Source of the DNA: Streptomyces sp. CA-210063
Lineage (GTDB): Bacteria; Actinomycetota; Actinomycetes; Streptomycetales; Streptomycetaceae
Assembly: GCF_024612015.1 (NCBI RefSeq)
Contig: NZ_CP102512.1
Coordinates: 9,300,001 to 9,364,000 of the forward strand
Length of the DNA: 64,000 nt
Direction: 5' to 3'
Below the pieces are notes generated by a model that saw only the letters and a list, made by a program, of their open reading frames with translations, was not told the origin of the DNA and searched no databases. Shown piece after piece: positions 26,307 to 34,339 of the stretch (its first letter is position 1; each line of letters opens with the position of its first letter). A program made the translations under genes and the position numbers.

Positions 26307-26555
26307 CACGCGAAATCGTCCACCGAAGAGGGGGAAGATCATGGGCAGGTCCTGCGACCAAGGGAAGCGGGTACACCGGCTGAACTGCAGCGATCCATGG
26401 CTGACCAGCGGAAACAGAGCCCGGAGGGCAGGGTTTGCGTATGCCGCCTCTACAAGGGCCTTGTCGATGAGGTTCGCGTCCATCTCGCGCACGACCTGCC
26501 ACTTGGCTGCCACAGGGTCGTCCGGTGCTGTCCCGAGTATGTCCTTCTCTGCCAT
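26307..26555 (-). pseudogene. DUF6193-like N-terminal fragment
   Basis: Starting with ATG at 26555, 83 codons read MAEKDILGTAPDDPVAAKWQ, then VVREMDANLIDKALVEAAYA, NPALRALFPLVSHGSLQFSR and CTRFPWSQDLPMIFPLFGGR. I take this as the first half of a streptomycete DUF6193-type protein of unknown role. The frame then enters antisense of unrelated sequence, where the nitroreductase remnant begins. The start looks genuine but the product would be truncated. Confidence 0.45.
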
Positions 26556-26777
26556 GCTCGGACATTAGCTGACTCTGCAACCGCTGCTTCTTACGCCGCC
26601 GTTCGCCTTCCTCGCTGATGAGGCACTGCTTCACCACTACCTCATCGGCCACCTCCGTCAGGTGGCTCCCCTCAACAGCACCGGTCACTCCGGCGGCACC
26701 TCGCGACTTGTCACACGCTCATTCAGCCATGGTCTCGTGCATGGCGGGCCGTATCTCGCAATCGGGCTACTCGGTGA

Positions 26778-27161
26778 TCAGCCCGCGAACTCGTCCGCGG
26801 AGCGGGCGTCATGGGCCTTGCGCAAGGACAGGACCTCGTCCACGTGCTCCGCGGCCCAGGTGCTGATCGGCTCCACGACGGGCCGCAGGGAGTGGCCCAG
26901 CGGGGTCAGTTCGTACTCCACGCGGGGCGGGACCTCGGCGAAGACCGTGCGGGTGAGCAGGCCGTCGCGTTCCATCCCCCGCAGTGTGTAGGTGAGGACC
27001 TTGGGCGTCACGTGATGAAGCACCCCCCGCAGTTCGCTGAACCGCTTGGGGCCGTCGCCCAGGTTCAGCACGATCAGCACCGACCACTTGTCACCGATGC
27101 GGTCGAGCACCAGCCGGGACGGGCAGCAGATCTCGGATTCGTCGGCAGCTTCGTTCACCAT
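26778..27161 (-). CDS. HxlR-family transcriptional regulator
   Basis: A 127-residue winged-helix regulator with the family's N-terminal Cys (ESEICCPSRLVLDRIGDKWS), recognition region RFSELRGVLHHVTPKVLTYT, and wing residues TRTVFAEVPPRVEYELTPLG. HxlR proteins often sense electrophiles or quinones through this cysteine region; here Cys-Cys occurs. The ATG at 27161 is favoured over 27239, which would place the repeats of the intergenic region inside the gene. It is divergent from the NAD(P)-binding protein at 27267. Confidence 0.9.
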   Translation of the reverse strand: MVNEAADESEICCPSRLVLDRIGDKWSVLIVLNLGDGPKRFSELRGVLHHVTPKVLTYTLRGMERDGLLTRTVFAEVPPRVEYELTPLGHSLRPVVEPISTWAAEHVDEVLSLRKAHDARSADEFAG

Positions 27162-27171
27162 ATCCAAAGGG

Positions 27172-27211
27172 TACTTCAGTATCTTTGAAGTAACCAGTAT
27201 CCCATTGATAC
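27172..27211. promoter_or_regulatory. HxlR operator candidate: two inverted repeats
   Basis: TACTTCA (27172-27178) and TGAAGTA (27186-27192) are perfect arms with a 7-base spacer. GTATC (27197-27201) and GATAC (27207-27211) are perfect arms with a 5-base spacer. Both lie between the divergent HxlR and NAD(P)-binding genes, in an AT-rich pocket, as expected for HxlR control of both promoters. Confidence 0.6.
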
Positions 27212-27266
27212 CTTCTAGGTGACGGCGTGTGCGCTGCACACGCGATGACTACAAGGAGGTCATGGG

Positions 27267-27890
27267 ATGCGCATCTTGCTGTTCGGAGCCACCGGGATGA
27301 TCGGCAGCCGGATCGCTGCCGAGGCGGGCGAGCGGGGCCACGAGGTGACCGGTGCCACGCGCAGCGGGAAGGACGGCACCCTCGCGGCGGACGCGAGCGA
27401 CGCCGACACCGTCGCGCGCCTGGCGGCCGGCCACGACGCGGTGGTCCTGACGGTGTCACCGCCACGAGGCGGCATCGAGGCCACCGAGTCACTCCTGGAG
27501 GTGGGCCGCGGCGTACTGGACGGCGTACGCAGGGCCGGGGTGCGTCGCCTGGTGGTGGTGGGCGGCGCGGGCAGCCTGGAGGTCTCCCCCGGTGTACGGG
27601 TCGTCGACACCCCCGGGTTCCCCGAGGACGCCCTGCCGCCGGTTCGCGCCCAGGTGGCGCTGTTCGAGCTTGTCCGGGACAACGCCGACGACCTGGAATG
27701 GACCTACCTCTCCCCGCCCGCGATGATCACGCCCGGCGAGCGCACGGGCGCGTACCGGACAGGCGATCACCAACTGCTCAGCGACGGCGAGGGCAACAGC
27801 CACATCAGCACCGAGGACTACGCCGTCGCCCTCGTCGACGAGTTGCAGCGGGGCGAGCTCACCCGCCGCCTCGTCCACGTCGCGTACTGA
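27267..27890 (+). CDS. NmrA/YwnB-like NAD(P)-binding protein
   Basis: A 207-residue atypical SDR (NAD(P)H-binding) protein: Rossmann motif LLFGATGMIGSRIAAEAGER, then GHDAVVLTVSPPRGG, RRLVVVGGAGSLEVSPGVRV and YLSPPAMITPGERTGAYRTG. The AAGGAGG ribosome site is close to ideal. It is divergent from the HxlR gene, a common pairing for quinone or electrophile response. No Tyr-x3-Lys catalytic motif is evident, so a sensor or reductase role on small substrates is likelier than classical SDR chemistry. Confidence 0.9.
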   Translation: MRILLFGATGMIGSRIAAEAGERGHEVTGATRSGKDGTLAADASDADTVARLAAGHDAVVLTVSPPRGGIEATESLLEVGRGVLDGVRRAGVRRLVVVGGAGSLEVSPGVRVVDTPGFPEDALPPVRAQVALFELVRDNADDLEWTYLSPPAMITPGERTGAYRTGDHQLLSDGEGNSHISTEDYAVALVDELQRGELTRRLVHVAY

Positions 27891-27971
27891 CCGGCTCACA
27901 CAAACGGAAAAGTTGGCACGTCACCAGCACGGGTTGTGTCGGTTGCCAACCAAATATCAGAGGAGCACCCC

Positions 27972-28370
27972 ATGACGAACAACAACAGCACCGCCGACGC
28001 GGTCGGCGTGGTCGAGGCGTACATGAAAGCGCTGCAGATCAAGGACACTGACACGATCTTGCGGCTCTACGCCGACGAGGCCGAGATCATCCCCGAGAAC
28101 TTGCCCAGCCTGCGCGGCCGCGACGCCGTTGACTCCTTCTACGCCAGCACCTTCGCCGCCATCGGGATGGAGGTCAACGTGGAGGTGGTCTCGACCGAGG
28201 TCTACGACGAGATCGCGATCGTCCGATCCGAGCAGCCCGTCACGGTGATTGCCGTGGCCGACGGCACTCGCTCCCAGGCCTACTTCCGCGAGCTGTTCGT
28301 GCTGCGTCGCACCCCGGACGGGTGGCGCATCCACAAGTACATGTTCTCCCAGAGCCCAGGGCAGGCCTAG
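27972..28370 (+). CDS. SnoaL-like small protein
   Basis: A 132-residue NTF2-fold protein: VGVVEAYMKALQIKDTDTIL, then RLYADEAEIIPENLPSLRGR, and YFRELFVLRRTPDGWRIHKY near the end. The start at 27972 is preceded by GAGGAGC. It follows the NAD(P)-binding protein by 81 bases and probably shares its transcript. Function unknown beyond small-ligand binding. Confidence 0.82.
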   Translation: MTNNNSTADAVGVVEAYMKALQIKDTDTILRLYADEAEIIPENLPSLRGRDAVDSFYASTFAAIGMEVNVEVVSTEVYDEIAIVRSEQPVTVIAVADGTRSQAYFRELFVLRRTPDGWRIHKYMFSQSPGQA

Positions 28371-28399
28371 AAGCCGGCGGTCACCGATCACGGTCGCGA

Positions 28400-28654
28400 A
28401 AGGCGCACAAGCCCGAGGATCTGGGCCGACTGTGGCTCGAGCGCGCCGAGGCCGGGGACACCGACGGCGTGCTCGCGCTGTACGACCGCATCGGTGCCCT
28501 GTACTTCCAGGGTTCGGCCAGCACCGGCTACAGCGGACTGTGCAAAGCCTACGAGGCGATGCTGGCCGGCACCCCGAAGATGCCCTCACATCCCAACGGC
28601 ACGCCGCGTCGTCGGCGACCTGGCACTGACCTCCACCGTGCTGCCCCTGGAGAA
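28400..28654 (+). pseudogene. SnoaL-like gene remnant, frameshifted and cut
   Basis: Codons from 28400 read [20 protein letters not shown] and [18 protein letters not shown], then [18 protein letters not shown]. Near 28595 the frame shifts and [12 protein letters not shown] continues. Both parts belong to one SnoaL-like domain. The last third is replaced by a transposase fragment from about 28656. No start codon with ribosome site is seen. Probably a decayed paralogue of the gene just upstream. Confidence 0.5.
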
Positions 28655-28655
28655 C

Positions 28656-29020
28656 CCGGTACTGCCGGGGTGCCAGTGGGCGATCGAGGAGTGCTTTCAG
28701 GCTGCGAAGAACGAGTGGGGCCTGGATCAGTACGAGGTCCGCCGTTACGTCGGCTGGACGCGGCACATCACCCTGGCCATGCTTGCGCACGCCTTTCTCG
28801 CGGTGACGGTGGCGCAGGCAGCGGCAAAGGGGCTGCAGAAACGGTTCCACCTTGGTTCCGCTCACCGTGGCGGAAGTCCGCCGGCTGCTGGCAGTTGGCC
28901 TCGCGCACCGACCCGGCCCGCCGCTTCGCATCCACGCGATGAGCTGGTCGCGGTGGCGGCGCAGGCGTCAGGCGTCGCCAGACACTGCCACTACCGGCGA
29001 CGATGCCACTCGTTGGAGGG
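28656..29020 (+). pseudogene. IS701-like transposase C-terminal remnant
   Basis: The first part reads [20 protein letters not shown], then [20 protein letters not shown] and [20 protein letters not shown], with the third acidic residue likely in AIEECF. Later frames give [20 protein letters not shown] and [13 protein letters not shown]. These are the end of IS701-type (DDE, DUF4338-neighbour) transposases common in streptomycetes. Several frame changes and the missing first two thirds make it inactive. Confidence 0.65.
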
Positions 29021-29340
29021 GCGGTCCGGCAAGACCGCCCCTGACACACCATCAGCCCACTACGCTCCCGGCGATGGCTCTGACCAGCCCAGATAGCGAA
29101 CGCTGCTGGAGTACTAGGCCGTCCTAAGGGCTTGCAGCCCGCCGGTGACAACAAGCCTGCCTATGTGACAACTACCGTGCTTCGGCTCACTCGTCCACGA
29201 GACAGAGCAGATCTCAAACGCGGTCTCAGCTTGGCACCGCCTTTGCGGCGTATCCGCTTCATCACCCACTTGTTGAACCACTTGGGTTCAAGTGGAGGGT
29301 TGATCTACGTTCTGCCGCGCGTTCGTGCCGTTCGACAGCG
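29021..29340. other. Gene-free stretch between transposase remnant and pirin
   Basis: About 320 bases with no supported gene. An imperfect inverted repeat occurs at 29267-29297 (CCACTTG...GTTCAAGTGG), which could be part of a terminator for the leftward pirin operon; its stop is at 29341. Confidence 0.4.
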
Positions 29341-30303
29341 TCAGTTGGCTGCCGCGGGGAGGACGCCCATCCGGCCGCTGCGGTAGTCCTCGACGGCCTG
29401 GACGATCTCGTCGTGAGTGTTCATCACGAACGGGCCGTAGGCCGCGAGCGGTTCGCCGATGGGGAGCCCGCCCAGCAGCAGGACTTCCATCTCGCCGGTG
29501 CGATTCGTCTGGTGGTCGTCCGCCGTCACGGTGAGCGCACCGCCCGCGCCGAAATAGGCGATGCGGCCTTCGTCCACAGGGCGCCGCTCGGCGCCGACGG
29601 AGCCCTGACCGGACAGCACGTACGCCATGGCGGAGAAGTCGGGCCGCCAGGGCAGCCGGAGTCGGGCGCCCGGCGCGATCGAGGCGTGCACGAGGGTGAT
29701 CGGTGTGTGCGTCGCTCCGGGACCGCGATGTCCGGCGATCTCCCCGGCGATGACACGCAGCAGCGCTCCGCCGTCCTGCGAGGCCAGCAACGCCAGCCGG
29801 GAGCCGGCGATGTCCTGGTAGCGCGGTGGGGCCATCTTCAGTTCGCTCGGGAGGTTCACCCACAGTTGAACGCCCTGGACGACGCCGCCTTCCATGACCA
29901 GGCGTTCCGACGGGCTTTCGTGGTGCTGGACGCCTGAGCCCGCCGTCATCCACTGGGTGTCGCCGCCTCGGATGATCCCACCACCGCCGTGGGTGTCCTC
30001 GTGTTCGATCTCGCCGTCGATCAGGTAGGTGACGGTCTCGAAGCCCCGGTGCGGATGCCAGGGCCGTCCTTTCGCCGTCCGCGGCTCGAGGACGGTGTCG
30101 GCGCGGTGGTCGAGCAGGAGGAACGGGTCGGACATCCGCATCCCTGCACCGGGGGTAGGGAATACCCGACGTACACCGAAACCCTCCGTGGGTTCCTCGT
30201 CCACACCGGTCTTGAGATGGGCGACCGGTCGGTCGACGGTGATCTCGGACAGGTCGGGAACGCGGGGCAGGACCAGCAGGTCTGGAACGGATATCGCGGG
30301 CAT
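29341..30303 (-). CDS. Pirin-family bicupin protein
   Basis: A 320-residue pirin. The N-terminal cupin has the metal-binding signature PRTAKGRPWHPHRGFETVTY, LIDGEIEHEDTHGGGGII and MTAGSGVQHHESPS, giving the usual His-His-His-Glu iron site. The second cupin (about 195-290) lacks the metal ligands. Bacterial pirins have been described as quercetin 2,3-dioxygenases or as regulators of pyruvate metabolism; either would suit the neighbouring malic enzyme. It is the last gene of the eight-gene leftward operon, 42 bases after the malic enzyme stop. Confidence 0.9.
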   Translation of the reverse strand: MPAISVPDLLVLPRVPDLSEITVDRPVAHLKTGVDEEPTEGFGVRRVFPTPGAGMRMSDPFLLLDHRADTVLEPRTAKGRPWHPHRGFETVTYLIDGEIEHEDTHGGGGIIRGGDTQWMTAGSGVQHHESPSERLVMEGGVVQGVQLWVNLPSELKMAPPRYQDIAGSRLALLASQDGGALLRVIAGEIAGHRGPGATHTPITLVHASIAPGARLRLPWRPDFSAMAYVLSGQGSVGAERRPVDEGRIAYFGAGGALTVTADDHQTNRTGEMEVLLLGGLPIGEPLAAYGPFVMNTHDEIVQAVEDYRSGRMGVLPAAAN

Positions 30304-30345
30304 GGGAATCTCCTGTGTGTCAGTGGGCCGGGCAGGGCCGCTCGG

Positions 30346-32031
30346 TCACTCCGAGGCGGCTGTGTCGCCGTAGTCCGGTTTCCATTGCGCCGAGGCGATC
30401 GCCTTGCGCAGCTGCTTCTCGGTCGCCTTGGGTGCCACGCCGTCCTCGACCGCTGCCAGCGCGGCGGCCAGCGCGATGTCCCGGGCGGCCGCTCGCATCC
30501 CGCTCAGGGGCGGGAGAAGCCGGGCCGGTCCGTCGCCGTCCTGAACCTCCGTTGCGCAGCGTGCGATGGCGCGGGCGGCGGCGACCAGCATGTGGTCGGT
30601 GACGCGGGCGGCCCGGCTCGCGGTCACCGCAAGTCCGATGGCGGGGAAGACGTACACGTTGTTGGCCTGGGCCACTGTCACCTCGTGCCCGTCGACCTTC
30701 AGCGGTGCGAACGGCGAGCCGGTGGCGATCAGCGCCGTGCCGTTCGTCCAGCGGTGCAGGTCCGCGGGGTCGGCCTCGGCGTTCGATGTGGGGTTGGAGA
30801 GCGGGAAGATGACGGGCCGTTCGCAGGTGGATGCCATCTGCCGCACGATCGCCTCGGTGAACGCGCCCCGCGCCGTCGACAGCCCGATGAGTGCGGTCGG
30901 CGCGGTGCGGCGCACCACCTCGGCGAGGCCGGTGTCGTTCCATTCGGCCACTTCGTCGTCGTCACGTGCGTAGAGCCGCTGTTCGTCGGTCAGGCCGGTT
31001 CGTGAGCGCACCAGCAGTCCGTCCACGTCGACCACCCAGAAGCGCGCGGTGGCCGCGGCTACGGAGACTCCTTCCTCGGTCATCGCCGTGCGGATCATGT
31101 CGGCGACACCGATGGCGGCCGAACCCGCGCCCAGGACCACCAGACGCTGTTGCGCCAGCGGCGTGCCGGAGATGTCGGCCGCGGTGGACAGGGCGTCGCC
31201 GAGCGCCACGGCGGCGGTGCCCTGGATGTCGTCGTTGAAGGTGAGCAGACGGTCGCGGTAGCGGGTGAGGATGGGACGCGCGTGGGCGGTGGCGAAGTCC
31301 TCCCACTGGAGCAGGGTGTTCGGCAGCTCCGCCTCGACAGCCGAGACGAACGACTCGATCATCTCGTCGTACTCCGCGCCGGTGAGGCGGCGGCTGCGTC
31401 GGCCGAGGTACCGCGGATCGGCGAGCAGTTCATCATTGTCCGTACCGACGTCCAGAAGGATCGGCAGCGTGCGTGCCGGGGCGATGCCGCCGATGGCCGT
31501 GTACAGACTCAGCTTGCCGATCGGGATGCCCATGCCGCCCACGCCCAGGTCGCCCAGGCCGAGGATGCGCTGCCCGTCGGTGACCACGATGACGTCGACG
31601 TCCTGGTCGTCGTGCGGCCGGTTGCGCAGGATCTCCCGGAACCTGTGCCGGTCCTCCCAGGAGAGGAACAGGCCGCGCGGTCGGCGGTATATCGAGCTGA
31701 ACTGCCGGCAGGCATCCCCGACGGTCGGGGTGTAGACGACCGGGAGCACTTCTTCGAGGTGCTCCGTCACGAGACGGTAGAAGAGGACCTCGTTGGTGTC
31801 CTGCAGCTGTCGCAGGTAGATGTGCTGGTTGAGGGGCTTGGCATAGTTGAGATAGGCCTCGTAGGCCCGGGCCACCTGCGCCTTGAGGGTTTCCACGGCG
31901 GGCGGCAGCAGACCGTCGAGGTTGAGCCGGGCACGTTCGCTCGGGCTGAACGCCGTCCCCTTGTTGAGGAGAGGGTCGGCGAGGACGGCGGTGCCGCGGT
32001 GTTCGGAGTTCGGGCGGCTGTGGGGCATCAC
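30346..32031 (-). CDS. maeA: NAD-type malic enzyme (malate dehydrogenase, decarboxylating)
   Basis: A 561-residue malic enzyme of the long NAD-linked type. Motifs: RLNLDGLLPPAVETLKAQVA, the catalytic Tyr in VVYTPTVGDACRQFSS, the GLGDLGVGGMGIPIGKLSLY region with catalytic Lys, metal-site residues in LLQWEDFATAHARPIL and FNDDIQGTAAVALGDAL, the nucleotide motif VVLGAGSAAIGVADMI, and PIIFPLSNPTSN-like VIFPLSNPTSNAEADP. It converts L-malate to pyruvate and CO2 while reducing NAD(P). In this operon it would drain fumarate-derived malate towards pyruvate. The start may be either of two adjacent ATGs. Confidence 0.93.
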   Translation of the reverse strand: MMPHSRPNSEHRGTAVLADPLLNKGTAFSPSERARLNLDGLLPPAVETLKAQVARAYEAYLNYAKPLNQHIYLRQLQDTNEVLFYRLVTEHLEEVLPVVYTPTVGDACRQFSSIYRRPRGLFLSWEDRHRFREILRNRPHDDQDVDVIVVTDGQRILGLGDLGVGGMGIPIGKLSLYTAIGGIAPARTLPILLDVGTDNDELLADPRYLGRRSRRLTGAEYDEMIESFVSAVEAELPNTLLQWEDFATAHARPILTRYRDRLLTFNDDIQGTAAVALGDALSTAADISGTPLAQQRLVVLGAGSAAIGVADMIRTAMTEEGVSVAAATARFWVVDVDGLLVRSRTGLTDEQRLYARDDDEVAEWNDTGLAEVVRRTAPTALIGLSTARGAFTEAIVRQMASTCERPVIFPLSNPTSNAEADPADLHRWTNGTALIATGSPFAPLKVDGHEVTVAQANNVYVFPAIGLAVTASRAARVTDHMLVAAARAIARCATEVQDGDGPARLLPPLSGMRAAARDIALAAALAAVEDGVAPKATEKQLRKAIASAQWKPDYGDTAASE

Positions 32032-32112
32032 GGATTCCCAAGGGTTTACGGACAGTTGAGGAGGCCGTGGCCGACCGCGCCGGTTGCGACGCCGTCGGCC
32101 ACCATGCCCGGG

Positions 32113-32553
32113 TCAGGGGAAGACGGGCCCCTTCTTCTCGTGTGCGAGGACGTCCTCGACCAGCGCCTTCAGGTTCGCCACGGACTGCGCCTCGGTCTCG
32201 GGCGTCGCTGCCCGCGATTCCTGCGAACCGCCGCCGTTGACGATCCGTCGGAACAGGGTGCCGTCGGGGACCTGCTCGAAGGTGTACGAGATGGAGCCGG
32301 GAGTACCCACGAGCTCGATGGTCACGTGCTTGGCGCGCTCGTACGCCGCGACCTGCCAGGTCAGTTCCCTGGACCCCTCGGCGGTGCGGATGAACTCGGT
32401 GAACTCGTCGCCCGGAAGGAACGGGCGCTGGACAGTGCCCGTGACGGCCCGGGTGAGGACGTGCCACTGCGGCCAGAAGCGGACCTGCGTGATGATGTCG
32501 AAGACCTGCTCGGGAGAGCCGTTGATCGTGGTTTCCATGGGAATGGGGGCCAT
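32113..32553 (-). CDS. SRPBCC (polyketide cyclase/START-like) protein
   Basis: A 146-residue SRPBCC-fold protein. The opening TTINGSPEQVFDIITQVRFW then PQWHVLTRAVTG is typical, and the final amphipathic helix is AQSVANLKALVEDVLAHEKK. These domains bind hydrophobic ligands in a deep cavity and can act as cyclases, hydrolases or carriers. It lies between the maleate isomerase and malic enzyme genes with gaps of 74 and 81 bases. No catalytic residues assigned. Confidence 0.85.
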   Translation of the reverse strand: MAPIPMETTINGSPEQVFDIITQVRFWPQWHVLTRAVTGTVQRPFLPGDEFTEFIRTAEGSRELTWQVAAYERAKHVTIELVGTPGSISYTFEQVPDGTLFRRIVNGGGSQESRAATPETEAQSVANLKALVEDVLAHEKKGPVFP

Positions 32554-32627
32554 GGACGTGCTCCTTCGCTTGGTGCGTGGATGTGGGGGGCTGGCCGGGC
32601 GGGGCGCCTGAGCGCTTCGCCCGGTGG

Positions 32628-33374
32628 TCAGTTCTTCTTGAAGAGCGCGCCGGCGCCGTCGGCGACGGTCTCCAGGCCGAGGGTGCGCAGCACCTTCCAG
32701 GACGTGGCCGCGGCCGCCGTGACGACAGGCAGACCGAGACGCTTCTCCGCGTCAGGGATGGCGGGAAGGGAGGGCATCTGGACGCAGGCGGAGAGCACGA
32801 CGGCGTCCACGCCGCGGGTGTCGAGTCCGGCCGCGATGTCCGGCAGCCGGGACGGGTCCAGGCGGCCGACGGCGAGGTTGTCGTCGACCTCCAGGCTGAT
32901 GGAGTCCTGGACCTCGATGCCCTCGGACTCGATGTAGCCGGCCACCAGGGCGGTCAGCGGCTTCATATAGGGCGTGACGATGGACACCTTCTTGGCGCCG
33001 AGGTGGTGCAGTCCCTCCACCAGGGCGCCGGCGCTGGAGAGGACGTCCACCGCGCAGCCGTTCTCCGCCGCGGTGCGGGTCAGGTCCGCCTCGATGCCCC
33101 GGTGCACGCCGTTGCCCTGGGACATGATCGCGACGAGGCACGCGTACGCCATCACCTCGACCTGCGCGTCGGCGAGTTCAACCGCCGCGCGGCCCGCGTC
33201 GGCGTTCATCGCGGCCAGCTCGCTCTTCTCGACGGTCTTCATCCGCATACGGCTGGCATGGAAAGTGAACTGATCACCCGTCAGCGCGCTCTGCCGACGG
33301 AGGATCTCCGGGATCTCGGTCTCCATGGTGGTGTTCGAACTCGGCACCAGCAGGCCGATCCGGTGACTGGACAT
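32628..33374 (-). CDS. Maleate cis-trans isomerase family protein
   Basis: A 248-residue member of the Asp/Glu racemase-maleate isomerase superfamily. Both catalytic cysteines are in place: Cys79 in VMAYACLVAIMSQG and Cys197 in VVLSACVQMPSLPAI. The substrate-carboxylate loop VPSSNTTME lies at 10-18. Maleate isomerases turn maleate into fumarate without cofactor; arylmalonate decarboxylase relatives lack one of the cysteines. In the operon it would supply fumarate from maleate released by ring cleavage. The family assignment is good and the substrate likely. Confidence 0.88.
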   Translation of the reverse strand: MSSHRIGLLVPSSNTTMETEIPEILRRQSALTGDQFTFHASRMRMKTVEKSELAAMNADAGRAAVELADAQVEVMAYACLVAIMSQGNGVHRGIEADLTRTAAENGCAVDVLSSAGALVEGLHHLGAKKVSIVTPYMKPLTALVAGYIESEGIEVQDSISLEVDDNLAVGRLDPSRLPDIAAGLDTRGVDAVVLSACVQMPSLPAIPDAEKRLGLPVVTAAAATSWKVLRTLGLETVADGAGALFKKN

Positions 33375-33484
33375 GACTGCTCCTTCGTAAGCCGGCCCGC
33401 GACGTGGCAGACGCCGACCGGCGGGGGATGACGGGGGGATGACGGAGTGAGGGACGGCCGGCTGCGAGGCCGGCGACCGGGGGG

Positions 33485-34333
33485 TCAGGTAGGCAGAGTG
33501 CTTCGCTCCGCGTGGAGGGTGGACTGCAGCAGATGGTCGAGCGACGACCAGATCGCCTCGGGGCTCTGGAGGTGGGGATAGTGCCCCGTTCCGGCGACCA
33601 CGGCGGCCTCGGGATATGCCTTGACGAGGTCGGACGGCCGGCAGAGCGGGTCGTGTTCCCCGGCGGCGAGCACGATCTCCTGCGCCTTGCAGGCCGCTAT
33701 CAGCCCGGGCAGATCCGAGGCACCGACGGACAGGACAGCGGGGTCCGCCACGGGCTCCCACTGGTCCCCGTCGCCGATCACCAGGGAGTCGCACAAGGGG
33801 GAGTCCGTTGTCACCACGTCGCTCATCGCGGCCGCACTCAGTACGAACCCCAGGGCATCGTTCCGCGTGGCGAAGACGGGCGCGGGGGCGGCGGCCGCGG
33901 TGGTCATCAGGTCCCGTTCCTCTGTGGACCAGACCGGTTTCACGCCTATCGCGCACACGGTGGTCACGTCGATGCCGAACCACCCGCTGGCGAGCGTGAG
34001 GGCGACCACGCCGCCGAGGGAGTGGCCGAGGATGTGTACCGGTACGCCGCGGGGCACCTGTTCGGTCACGGCGTCGGCGACCTCGGCCGCGATCCGGCCG
34101 TAGCTGTAGTGGGCCAGACGCGGCGAGCGCCCGTGCCCGGGGAGGTCCGGCACCAGCCAGCTGCCCGGCCACCGTTCCCGCAGGAGGCCCTCGACGGCCT
34201 TCCAGACCTGGCCGTCGCCCAGGCCGCCGTGGAGCAGCACCAGCACCGGCCCGTCGGGCCCCCCACCGTGGCGGAGATGCAGTCCGCGGCTTGCGGAGGG
34301 ACGCGACGCAGGGTTGTCCGGTGACATCGTCAT
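33485..34333 (-). CDS. Alpha/beta hydrolase (NicD/MhpC-like size)
   Basis: A 282-residue alpha/beta hydrolase. Oxyanion-hole HGGLGDGQVW (35-44), nucleophile Ser105 in ILGHSLGGVVAL, Asp in LAAGEHDPLCRP, and His in AGTGHYPHLQSPE complete the triad. The size and motifs match C-C bond hydrolases and N-formylmaleamate deformylase-type enzymes. Its place directly before the maleate isomerase gene makes it a candidate for the step that releases maleate. Substrate not proven. It follows the decarboxylase-like gene by only six bases. Confidence 0.88.
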   Translation of the reverse strand: MTMSPDNPASRPSASRGLHLRHGGGPDGPVLVLLHGGLGDGQVWKAVEGLLRERWPGSWLVPDLPGHGRSPRLAHYSYGRIAAEVADAVTEQVPRGVPVHILGHSLGGVVALTLASGWFGIDVTTVCAIGVKPVWSTEERDLMTTAAAAPAPVFATRNDALGFVLSAAAMSDVVTTDSPLCDSLVIGDGDQWEPVADPAVLSVGASDLPGLIAACKAQEIVLAAGEHDPLCRPSDLVKAYPEAAVVAGTGHYPHLQSPEAIWSSLDHLLQSTLHAERSTLPT

Positions 34334-34339
34334 CGCCTC

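Noticed and set aside
29267..29297. An inverted repeat before the pirin stop
   Set aside because: Arms pair only with a two-base bulge and a direct repeat of CCACTTG is equally likely. Mentioned in the gene-free entry, not called a terminator.
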